The notes beneath the pieces were generated by a model. It was not told the origin of the DNA and searched no databases. It saw only the letters and a list, made by a program, of their open reading frames with translations. Made by a program: the position numbers and the translations under genes. A DNA stretch of 5,355 nucleotides from positions 1 through 5,355 of the forward strand of contig JAQIBO010000441.1 of NCBI GenBank assembly GCA_027859055.1, written 5' to 3'. The stretch comes from Spirochaeta sp. (lineage in GTDB: Bacteria > Spirochaetota > Spirochaetia > DSM-27196 > Alkalispirochaetaceae). Of the stretch, positions 1 to 5,355 are shown piece by piece (the stretch's first letter is position 1; each line of letters opens with the position of its first letter).

Positions 1-90
1 CCCACGGCCCCCGCCAGACGGGAGCCCGGGAGGCGGGAGCCGGGGAGGCGGGAGCCGGGGAGGCGGAGGCCGGCGCGTATCACAAAGTAA
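1..90 (+). CDS. Possible C-terminal tail of a convergent gene (partial, uncertain)
   Basis: Plus-strand frame 1 is open from the window edge to TAA at 88-90. It encodes 29 residues containing three consecutive RREPG units and ending RRPARITK. A basic, repetitive tail of this kind is seen at the ends of some RNA-binding proteins, and the stop falls just beyond the repeat, overlapping the last 11 bases of the P-II-like gene tail to tail. Against it: the stretch is short and GC-rich, and all three plus-strand frames are open across 1-90, so openness proves little. Frame 2 gives GGGSR repeats but runs to 526 straight through the P-II-like gene, so it is less likely. The upstream part is outside the window and no family can be named. 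Confidence 0.27.
   Translation, partial: PTAPARREPGRREPGRREPGRRRPARITK
19..78. repeat. 15-bp GC-rich tandem repeat, three full copies plus a degenerate fourth
   Basis: The unit CGGGAGCCGGGGAGG occurs at 34-48 and 49-63 identically, at 19-33 with one change (CGGGAGCCCGGGAGG), and in decayed form from 64 on. It begins just past the stop of the P-II-like gene. The unit length is a multiple of three, so it would add five residues per copy if translated. It could instead be a non-coding slippage array. GGCCCCCGCC at 6-15 can also pair with the GGCGGGAGCC inside the repeats (32-41 or 47-56, one mismatch), but no T-tract is seen, so a terminator cannot be claimed. Confidence 0.85.
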
Positions 91-400
91 GCCCCTGGAC
101 GGCAAAAAAGCGGATGCCCTCGTTCTCGAAGAACCGTTTCAGCTCCTCGACCTCGTCCTTGATAGCCCGCGCCTCCTCCACGTCCACGTAGGTGACGTAG
201 ACGAAGTTCTCTTCCGGCCAGATGTGGTCACCGCGCCGGGGGCCCGCTACGCCGGCGCCCTGGACCTCCGGAAAGAGGGTGTAGTGCGCGCCGACGCCGC
301 GGCGATCAAGGCGCTCAAAGAAATCTTCCTGGACGGAGCGGTTGGCCACCACCTCCACGCGAACTGTCGGGTTGTTATCGGTGTGTTGCTTGTCACTCAT
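80..400 (-). CDS. P-II-like (PG0541-type) transporter-associated protein
   Basis: Small soluble protein of 106 residues with no signal peptide or membrane segment, so expected in the cytoplasm. The predicted order is beta (TVRVEVVAN, 12-20), helix (VQEDFFERLDRRG, 23-35), beta (YTLFPEVQG, 40-48), loop, beta (NFVYVTYVD, 65-73), helix (EEARAIKDEVEELKRFFENE, 75-94) and a last beta (IRFFAVQG, 96-103). This is the ferredoxin-like layout of P-II and CutA proteins. The stretch from 48 to 65, with GPRRGDHIWPEEN, sits where P-II has its T-loop and matches my memory of PG0541-type proteins encoded beside RND pumps. The Tyr uridylylated in classical GlnB is not evident there. It overlaps the transporter stop by 4 bases (ATGA) and has its own Shine-Dalgarno, so it should be made with the pump. 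It is acidic overall (by hand count 20 Asp/Glu to 13 Lys/Arg). Family placement is fairly confident; ligand and function are unknown. A regulatory or assembly role for the pump is inference. Confidence 0.88.
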   Translation of the reverse strand: MSDKQHTDNNPTVRVEVVANRSVQEDFFERLDRRGVGAHYTLFPEVQGAGVAGPRRGDHIWPEENFVYVTYVDVEEARAIKDEVEELKRFFENEGIRFFAVQGLTL

Positions 401-3400
401 GCGTTTTCCACCTCTGTGTTGGCCGTGCTGGCTGTGTCCGCGTCCCGGCGGCGTGCCGCCCGGCGCTCCCGGCGCCGCTCTTTCCGGGCGATCCGTTTTT
501 CGCTGAGTCGGTTAAATATCGCATAGATAACCGGGACAAGGTAGAGCGTGAGGAGCGTCGCCACGGTGAGGCCGCCAACCACCGTCTTGGCGATCGGTTG
601 TACCAGAGAGGAGCCTTCACCGGCGGCAAACGCCACCGGCACCAGTCCCAGTACGGTGGTAAGGGTGGTCATGAGAATCGGGCGCAGCCGGTTGCCGCCC
701 GCCTCGATGCACGCCTGGGTAATTCCCATGCCGCGCTTGCGCAGCAGGTTGGTGTAGTCCACCAGCACGATGCCGTTGTTGACCACAATTCCGACGAGGA
801 CGACCAACCCCACCGCCGTGAAGAGGCTGAAGTTGGTGCCGGTTCCCACGTACAGAAGGATGACGCCGATCAGCGTCAACGGTACCGTAAAGAGGATAAT
901 GAACGGGTCGAGAAACGACTCAAACTGGCTGGCCATGACGCCAAACACCAGAAACACCGCAATCAGCAGAACGTAAATGAACGTCCGGCCGTACTCCTGC
1001 AGGTCCTCAAAGTCGCCGCCGTAGGTGATAACCAGCTCGTCGGTGGAGGGAATCTCCGCCTGGATGCGTCGCTGAATCTCCGGCATGACTACGTCGATCG
1101 TCTCTCCCTGGGCAAGCCCGGCCGTCACGGTAAGCGTCCGGCTCTGGTCCTGCCGCGTGATGCTCACCGGCCCGGTTGTGCGGCTGATCTCCGCTATACT
1201 CGACAGCGGTATCTGCCGGCCGAACTGGTTGTTGATGAAGATCCGCTGCAGGTCCGGGATCTGGTCGCGGCTGCGCTCCTCCAGGACGAGAAGAATATCG
1301 TACTCGGTGCCTCCCTGCCGGAAGCGGCCGGCGGTAATGCCGTCGATGTTGGCGCGTACCTCCCGGCCGATCGTGCTGATATTGAGGCCGAGTTCGTACG
1401 CCTTCTGGCGGTCGATGACGATCTCCACCTCCGGGAGGCCCTCCGCCAGGTTCATCTGCGGTTCCGTTGCCGCCGGGACCTCATCCTCGATGAGCTCGAT
1501 GATCCGTTCCCCGGTGCGGCGCATCAGGTCCCGGTCCTCGCTGCGCAGGGTGATCTCTATCGGTGAGGCGTTGAATCCGCCGCCGCCGGGGCCGCCGCCG
1601 CCGCCGAAGGAAAAGACCGCTCCGGGAAAATCGTTGAAGTGGGTTCGCAGGATCTCCTGCACCTCCACGTCGGTTTCCTCGCGCTGACCGTACTCGGGAA
1701 GGATCACCGTCAGGCTTCCTTTGCTGGTGTCCGCGGCGCCGAGAAAGCCGAAGAACGCCGGTTCACCCACCTCGATAATGATGTCCCGATAGACGTTGAC
1801 CTCCTCCTCGACGATCGCCTCCATCTGGCGTAACACCGAACGGGTCACGTCCAGACGCGTGCCGATCGGCATCTCCACGTCAAGCTGGACCGAGTCTTCC
1901 TCCTGGTCCGGGGTAAACTCAAACCCGGTCATCGGGATCATGAACAGGCTGCCGACAAACGCCCCGAGAACCAGAACGATCACGATCCACTTGTGGCGCA
2001 GTGAAAACGCGAGGCTCCGTTTGTAGCGTGTGTCCAGGCCGGTGAACATGCCCGCCATCCGGTCGTCGATCCAGCGCAGCACGCCGCGCAGGGGCGCCTG
2101 TTTGCGCGAACTGATCGGCAGGTAGCGGCTGGTCAGCACCGGGATGAGGAAGACCGCCACCGCCAGGGAGCTGAGCAGGCTGATCACGACGGTGAACGCC
2201 AGATCACTGAACAGCTCCCCGATCACCTCCAGCTGCGCCCGAAAGAGCGCCAGCGGCACAAAGACCATTACCGTGGTCAAGGTGGAGGCGGTGATCGCGG
2301 TAATCATCTCCTGACTGCCGAGAATCGCGCTGGAGGTGAGTTTGGCGCCCTTTTCCCGATAGCGGAAGATGTTCTCCAGGATAACGATACTGTTGTCCAC
2401 CAGCATGCCGATACCCAGAGCCAGACCGGTCAGGGTCATCAGGTTGAGAGTCAGCCCGGCGAAGTACATGAACATCAGGGTGACGATGATCGACACCGGT
2501 ATCGAGATCGCGATAATGAGGGTGGTCCGCAGGCTGCGCAGGAAGAAGAAGAGGATCAGGACCGCCAGAATCGCGCCGGTAATCGCGGAACTGGAAACGT
2601 CGGCGAGACTGTCCCGGATGAGGGTGGTGGTGTCTTCAACCACGCTGAGTTCCACCCCGATCGGGAGCGCCTCGTTGATATCGTCAAGCCGGTTGATTAC
2701 GTTGTCGGCGACCTGAACGGAGTTGGTCCCGCTCTGCTTCTGGACGATGACGAACACGCCGGGTTCACCGTTGATGTACACCGCGCTGGTCTCGTCGCGG
2801 TAGCCGTTGGAGACGTTGGCGATGTCGCGCAGGCGGACCGCGGCGCTTGGATTTCCGTCACTGAATCCGGCGGCGGCTCCGGCGGCACCTACGGCGCCGC
2901 CGGAGGTATCGCCACGGTAGGTGATAACGGTGTTGCGAATCTCCTCAATTGAGCGGAACTCTCCGGCGGTACGCACCAGGTAGCTGCGGTTGCCCTCGTT
3001 GATATTTCCCGCCGAGAGCTGGACGTTGTTGCTGCGCAGTGCGCCGGCGATCTGCGTGAAGTTGAGGTCGTACGCCTCCAGGCGGTTCTGGGGAATCTCC
3101 ACGCGGACCACCTGTTCGCGGCCGCCGCGTACGCTGGCGAGGGCAACGCCCTCGATCTGTTCCACCCGGGGTTGAATCGTGTTCACCGCCAGCTCCCGGA
3201 GCTCCTCGGGGCTGCGGTTGCCGGAGACCTCCAGTTGCAGAATAGGAATCAGCGCCGGATCAAACTTGAAAATCTGCGGAGAGGTCGCCTCTTCGGGCAG
3301 CACATCCTTGACCAGTTCCAGGCGGTCGCGAACCTCGTTGGTGGCCTCGGTCATGTCGGTCCCGAAGGTGAATTCCAGCTGAATCTGGCTGGACCCCTCG

Positions 3401-3654
3401 CTGGAGGTGCTGCTGATCCGTTCGATGTTGCTGACGTTGGAAAGCTGCCCTTCCAGCGGGCGGGTGACCGATTTCTCTATCTCCTCCGGGCCGGCGCCCT
3501 CGTAGTTGCTGAAGAGGATCAGGACCGGCGGGTTGATCTCCGGGAAGAGGTCTATCGCCAGGTCTCTGGTGGAGTACAGGCCAAAGCCGGCAACGAGAAT
3601 GAATATGATCAGAACTGTGGTCGGCCGCCCGACTACCGTTTTGCTGACGCTCAT
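397..3654 (-). CDS. HAE-type RND efflux transporter (AcrB/MdtB-like inner-membrane pump)
   Basis: Proton-driven exporter, 1085 residues, close to the usual 1020-1070, with the full two-fold RND layout. TM1 is at about 11-28, a large periplasmic loop spans 29-350, TM2-TM6 lie at about 353-507, TM7 at 556-573, a second large loop spans 574-890, and TM8-TM12 lie at about 892-1047. Family motifs include DLFPEINPPV (35-44), GLALGIGMLVDNSIVILEN (410-428, TM4), GIVVNNGIVLVDY (955-967, TM10) and RLRPILMT (989-996, TM11). Compared with the AcrB proton relay, D407 is kept (D420), D408 is Asn (N421), K940 is Asn (N959), R971 is kept (R989) and T978 is kept (T996). Two low-complexity insertions occur: Gly/Ala-rich 251-263 and Gly-rich 684-693. 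The C-terminus (1053-1070) is an Arg-rich cytoplasmic tail. The gene follows the adaptor by 17 bases and overlaps the next gene by ATGA. Subfamily is HAE-like rather than CusA-like, since no Met metal-relay pattern is evident; the substrate cannot be read from sequence. Confidence 0.96.
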   Translation of the reverse strand: MSVSKTVVGRPTTVLIIFILVAGFGLYSTRDLAIDLFPEINPPVLILFSNYEGAGPEEIEKSVTRPLEGQLSNVSNIERISSTSSEGSSQIQLEFTFGTDMTEATNEVRDRLELVKDVLPEEATSPQIFKFDPALIPILQLEVSGNRSPEELRELAVNTIQPRVEQIEGVALASVRGGREQVVRVEIPQNRLEAYDLNFTQIAGALRSNNVQLSAGNINEGNRSYLVRTAGEFRSIEEIRNTVITYRGDTSGGAVGAAGAAAGFSDGNPSAAVRLRDIANVSNGYRDETSAVYINGEPGVFVIVQKQSGTNSVQVADNVINRLDDINEALPIGVELSVVEDTTTLIRDSLADVSSSAITGAILAVLILFFFLRSLRTTLIIAISIPVSIIVTLMFMYFAGLTLNLMTLTGLALGIGMLVDNSIVILENIFRYREKGAKLTSSAILGSQEMITAITASTLTTVMVFVPLALFRAQLEVIGELFSDLAFTVVISLLSSLAVAVFLIPVLTSRYLPISSRKQAPLRGVLRWIDDRMAGMFTGLDTRYKRSLAFSLRHKWIVIVLVLGAFVGSLFMIPMTGFEFTPDQEEDSVQLDVEMPIGTRLDVTRSVLRQMEAIVEEEVNVYRDIIIEVGEPAFFGFLGAADTSKGSLTVILPEYGQREETDVEVQEILRTHFNDFPGAVFSFGGGGGPGGGGFNASPIEITLRSEDRDLMRRTGERIIELIEDEVPAATEPQMNLAEGLPEVEIVIDRQKAYELGLNISTIGREVRANIDGITAGRFRQGGTEYDILLVLEERSRDQIPDLQRIFINNQFGRQIPLSSIAEISRTTGPVSITRQDQSRTLTVTAGLAQGETIDVVMPEIQRRIQAEIPSTDELVITYGGDFEDLQEYGRTFIYVLLIAVFLVFGVMASQFESFLDPFIILFTVPLTLIGVILLYVGTGTNFSLFTAVGLVVLVGIVVNNGIVLVDYTNLLRKRGMGITQACIEAGGNRLRPILMTTLTTVLGLVPVAFAAGEGSSLVQPIAKTVVGGLTVATLLTLYLVPVIYAIFNRLSEKRIARKERRRERRAARRRDADTASTANTEVENA
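408..415 (-). promoter_or_regulatory. Ribosome-binding site of the P-II-like gene, inside the transporter 3' end
   Basis: The minus strand reads AGAGGTGG, then seven bases (AAAACGC), then the ATG at 400-398. The site lies within the last codons of the transporter. Together with the ATGA stop/start overlap it indicates translational coupling: ribosomes ending the pump can reinitiate directly on the small protein. Confidence 0.65.
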
Positions 3655-3659
3655 AGGTG

Positions 3660-3666
3660 CTCCTTC
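3660..3666 (-). promoter_or_regulatory. Ribosome-binding site of the RND transporter gene
   Basis: The minus strand reads GAAGGAG followed by CACCT and the ATG at 3654-3652. It lies within the 17-base gap after the adaptor stop. It is a near-ideal Shine-Dalgarno at 5-base spacing, confirms the transporter start, and leaves no room for a separate promoter. Confidence 0.8.
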
Positions 3667-3671
3667 AGTCG

Positions 3672-4703
3672 TTACCGGATCGTGTCTTCTGCGGTTAACG
3701 GTTCAACCGTATCCACCACGCGAACGCGGGCGCCGTCCTCAAGGAGGTTCTGTCCCTGGTAGACGACCCGTTCTCCCGGCTCCAGCCCGTCGGTGATCTC
3801 CAGCTTGTCGTCGATCTCGATACCGGGATTCACCACCCGCCGCTCCGCCGTTTCCTCATCGGTGACGACGTAGACGAACGTTTCTCCGAACCGGCGGATA
3901 AGCACGTCGCCGGGCACTTTCACGATGCCCTCTTTCTGCTCCGTGATGATCCGAACCTCCGCGTACATTCCCGGCCGGACGCGCTCGGCGTTGCCGATAA
4001 AGCGCAGTGTGACCTCCAGGGTTCGCGTCATCGGGTCGACAACCGGGTTGAGCTCCCGCACTACCGCGTCAAACCGGCGCTCCGGAAACGCGTCGAGCTG
4101 GATAATTGCGGGGAGTCCGCGCTCCACCTTGGAGACAAACCGCTCGGCGATCTGGACGACGATCTCCAGTTCATTTGTCCGGGAGACCTGCGCCACCGGC
4201 GCGCTGGGGCTGACGTTGGAGCCGACCCGCACCGGCAACCGGGTGATTGTGCCGCTGATCGGTGCGGTGACGGGGCTGAGGGAGAAGTTCTGTCCCGGCC
4301 GGGAGGGATCAATCTCCGCCAGCACCTTCCCGGCGGCGACGGTATCGCCGATTCCATGGTAGAGGCGCACCACCTCCCCGGCAGTGTTGGAGTAAACGTC
4401 GATACTGGCGGTGCTTTGCACGTCGCCGTTGACCTCGATGTAGTTGTTGATTTCCCCCTCTACCGCCGGCGTTACGTTGACGGCAAAGACGGTGTCGACG
4501 TTGCGGCCGCGCACCACCGATTCCGATTCCGCGCCGTTCGCTGCCGTTTCATCCCCGCGGGACCCGCGTCCGCCGCCGGGGAATCTGTCGCAGCCGGCGA
4601 CAAGGAACACAAGGGCGATCAGCACAAGCGCGCGTCCGGCGTTCGTCTTCCGGGCGCTCCGTCGCCGCGGTCGATCTGTCGGGGGGGTCATCTCTCTTCT
4701 CAT
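3672..4703 (-). CDS. RND periplasmic adaptor (membrane fusion protein), lipoprotein lacking the alpha-hairpin
   Basis: HlyD/AcrA-type adaptor joining the inner-membrane RND pump to the outer-membrane channel. Numbering is from the ATG at 4703 (343 residues). A basic N-region leads into a hydrophobic segment and lipobox L-V-A-G-C at Cys38, so it is probably lipid-anchored; Asp follows the Cys, which in E. coli favours inner-membrane retention. A Gly/Asp/Glu-rich linker (40-70) follows. The first lipoyl half lies at about 98-132 (VYSNTAGEVVRLYHGIGDTV...LAEIDP) and the second at 145-174 (VTAPISGTITRLPVRVGSNV). The beta-barrel domain is about 177-252 with NPVVDPMTRTLEV at 219-231, and the membrane-proximal domain about 258-330. 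Only about a dozen residues join the lipoyl halves, so the coiled-coil hairpin that normally contacts TolC is absent, as known for Borrelia BesA. The hydrophobic segment, domain order and position between channel and pump genes make the role clear. Substrate unknown. The stop TAA lies 17 bases before the transporter start. Confidence 0.93.
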   Translation of the reverse strand: MRREMTPPTDRPRRRSARKTNAGRALVLIALVFLVAGCDRFPGGGRGSRGDETAANGAESESVVRGRNVDTVFAVNVTPAVEGEINNYIEVNGDVQSTASIDVYSNTAGEVVRLYHGIGDTVAAGKVLAEIDPSRPGQNFSLSPVTAPISGTITRLPVRVGSNVSPSAPVAQVSRTNELEIVVQIAERFVSKVERGLPAIIQLDAFPERRFDAVVRELNPVVDPMTRTLEVTLRFIGNAERVRPGMYAEVRIITEQKEGIVKVPGDVLIRRFGETFVYVVTDEETAERRVVNPGIEIDDKLEITDGLEPGERVVYQGQNLLEDGARVRVVDTVEPLTAEDTIR

Positions 4704-4709
4704 CGTCTT

Positions 4710-4717
4710 CTCCCTCC
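4710..4717 (-). promoter_or_regulatory. Ribosome-binding site deciding the adaptor start
   Basis: On the minus strand the sequence reads GGAGGGAG, then AAGACG, then ATG at 4703-4701. This is a strong Shine-Dalgarno match at good spacing (6 bases from the end of the purine run, 9 from the GGAGG core). The upstream in-frame ATG at 4733-4731 is preceded only by GCCGTGAA and has no such site. This favours 4703 as the start and shortens the adaptor by 10 residues relative to the longest reading frame. A further ATG at 4691-4689, preceded by AGAAGAGAG, is a weaker alternative. Confidence 0.75.
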
Positions 4718-4746
4718 GGTTGCACCGTGGCATTTCACGGCACCGG
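4716..4746 (-). promoter_or_regulatory. Imperfect inverted repeat between outer-membrane factor and adaptor genes
   Basis: Two nested perfect 5-bp arms are visible: CCGGT (4716-4720) with ACCGG (4742-4746), and CCGTG (4725-4729) with CACGG (4736-4740). An asymmetric bulge of 4 bases against 1 separates them, and the loop is 6 bases. In the mRNA the hairpin would begin right after the TAG of the outer-membrane factor gene, and its last bases would overlap the adaptor's GGAGGGAG ribosome-binding site. No U-tract follows, so it does not look like an intrinsic terminator. It might tune translation or RNA stability between the two genes. In GC-rich DNA such a short structure may be chance. Confidence 0.35.
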
Positions 4747-4747
4747 G

Positions 4748-5355
4748 CTATTCCGTTATTTCATCGATCGTCGTATTCAGGGCAAACTCCAGATCCAGGA
4801 GATTGTCCATAATCTGCTTGCGTTGCTTCAGAAGCTCAAACCGGGCGCTTTGCAGCTCCACTTCGGCGTTTTGTACCTCCAGAAGGTCACGCAGCCCGTT
4901 GCGGTAGCCGATTTCAGCCAGTTCAAAGGCGCGCTGTGCCAATTCGATGTTGAACTCCAGGGCGGCAACGGTCTCTTCCGCGGCCTCGGTCGCGCGAATC
5001 AGACTGCGCACCTCGATCTCGGCACCGTTCAGCGCCTGCTGCTGCTGAATCCGGTTTTGTTGCCGCTGGCGCTCCATATCGGCAAGATCGTTGCGCGTCT
5101 GGCTGTAGGGCAACCACGGATCCAGCGGCTGGGTGATGGTGATCGTGAACGCGCCGCTGCGCTGGTCCCATCGGTCACCGTCAAAAATGTCGTCCTCCAG
5201 GGGATCACCACCGAATGTGGGATCATACGACCACCCGAAACTGAGTACCGGGGCGCGCCGGGCGTCGGTGAGAAAGTACTGCTGTTCGAGAATAGCTTCC
5301 ACCGCCTGCAGCTGGCGCAGGTCCAGGCGATCCGACAGCAGGTCCCGGGTGATGT
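4748..5355 (-). CDS. TolC/OEP-family outer-membrane efflux protein (partial, 5' end outside window)
   Basis: Outer-membrane channel component of a tripartite efflux pump: a trimeric beta-barrel with a long periplasmic alpha-helical tunnel. Only the C-terminal part is visible, about 201 codons; the frame runs open through the right edge, so the signal peptide and first structural repeat are missing. The GTG at 5300-5302 is an internal codon, because the reading continues upstream as SDRLDLRQLQAVEAILEQQY, matching the helix that opens the second OEP repeat. Next come two amphipathic strands (PVLSFGWSYDP, then GAFTITITQPLDPW) expected to form barrel strands. A long Gln/Glu/Arg-rich helical region follows. 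It contains GYRNGLRDLLEVQNAEVELQ at about 4909-4850, the characteristic Tyr-x-x-Gly...Leu-x-x-x-Gln-x-x-x motif of the family. The protein ends ...TTIDEITE with TAG at 4748-4750. It is the first visible gene of the pump operon, 44 bases before the chosen adaptor start. The family call is firm; the substrate is unknown. Confidence 0.92.
   Translation of the reverse strand, partial: ITRDLLSDRLDLRQLQAVEAILEQQYFLTDARRAPVLSFGWSYDPTFGGDPLEDDIFDGDRWDQRSGAFTITITQPLDPWLPYSQTRNDLADMERQRQQNRIQQQQALNGAEIEVRSLIRATEAAEETVAALEFNIELAQRAFELAEIGYRNGLRDLLEVQNAEVELQSARFELLKQRKQIMDNLLDLEFALNTTIDEITE

Noticed and set aside
19..78. CRISPR-like array
   Set aside because: The units are directly adjacent with no spacers, and 15 bp is too short for CRISPR repeats.
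1..79. Rho-independent terminator after the P-II-like gene
   Set aside because: GC-rich arms can pair (6-15 with 32-41 or 47-56), but no T-run follows in the direction of transcription. The structure is better explained by the tandem repeat.
224..526. Plus-strand frame with a hydrophobic stretch opposite the P-II-like gene
   Set aside because: The complementary strand encodes a coherent P-II-like fold with coupled start and Shine-Dalgarno. The plus frame has no recognisable protein features beyond a chance hydrophobic run.
598..1566. Long plus-strand reading frame (322 codons) opposite the RND gene
   Set aside because: It lies entirely antisense to a well-conserved transporter. Its translation is rich in His/Asp/Arg/Gln without recognisable domains, as expected from a GC-rich shadow frame.
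3172..3762. Plus-strand frame of 196 codons across the RND/adaptor junction
   Set aside because: Antisense to the N-terminal part of the pump and the adaptor end. No family resemblance and no good ribosome-binding site noted; a shadow frame.
4731..4733. ATG giving a 353-residue adaptor
   Set aside because: No Shine-Dalgarno precedes it, while the ATG at 4703-4701 has GGAGGGAG at good spacing. The longer form would only add ten residues (MPRCNRREKT) to an already long signal N-region.
4356..4907. Plus-strand frame of 183 codons over the adaptor 5' end and the outer-membrane factor 3' end
   Set aside because: Crosses two real genes in antisense and shows only low-complexity Arg/Ser content.
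5300..5302. GTG as the start of a 184-codon outer-membrane gene
   Set aside because: The frame continues upstream to the window edge with typical OEP helix sequence (SDRLDLRQLQ), so the GTG encodes an internal Val.

Overview
The window holds the 3' part of an operon on the minus strand for a tripartite RND-type efflux pump. Transcription runs from the right edge to the left. In order of transcription the genes are: the 3' two-thirds or so of a TolC/OEP-family outer-membrane factor (right edge to 4748), a lipoprotein periplasmic adaptor of the RND membrane-fusion family (4703-3672), a full-length 1085-residue HAE-type RND transporter (3654-397), and a 106-residue P-II-like, PG0541-type transporter-associated protein (400-80). 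The genes are packed tightly: 44, 17 and -4 bases separate them, using the adaptor start chosen here. Each of the last three genes has its own Shine-Dalgarno sequence. No promoter, local regulator or rho-independent terminator is visible. The operon start lies beyond the right edge. No stretch over 300 bases lacks a gene.

The DNA is GC-rich (by eye around 60%) and comes from a diderm bacterium, since it encodes outer-membrane, periplasmic and inner-membrane pump parts. The best taxonomic guess is a GC-rich, free-living spirochaete (Spirochaetaceae-like). Three things point there: the transporter's N-terminal region resembles treponemal RND pumps as I recall them; the adaptor has lost its coiled-coil hairpin, as in Borrelia BesA; and a PG0541-type gene closes the operon. 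This is inference from remembered families, not a search. Bacteroidota or another diderm phylum is possible.

How the parts would work together: the RND trimer takes substrates from the periplasm or inner membrane and is driven by proton flow through its membrane domain. The lipid-anchored adaptor links it to the outer-membrane channel. The P-II-like protein has no signal peptide and should sit in the cytoplasm, where it could sense a small ligand and act on the pump. That last role is a hypothesis based on translational coupling and the family fold.

The left end (1-79) carries a GC-rich 15-bp tandem repeat directly behind the last gene. One plus-strand frame through it stays open from the window edge to a stop at 88-90, so it may be the Arg-rich tail of a convergent gene. 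The most useful leads are the P-II-like protein coupled to the pump, the hairpin-less adaptor, and the altered proton-relay residues in the transporter.
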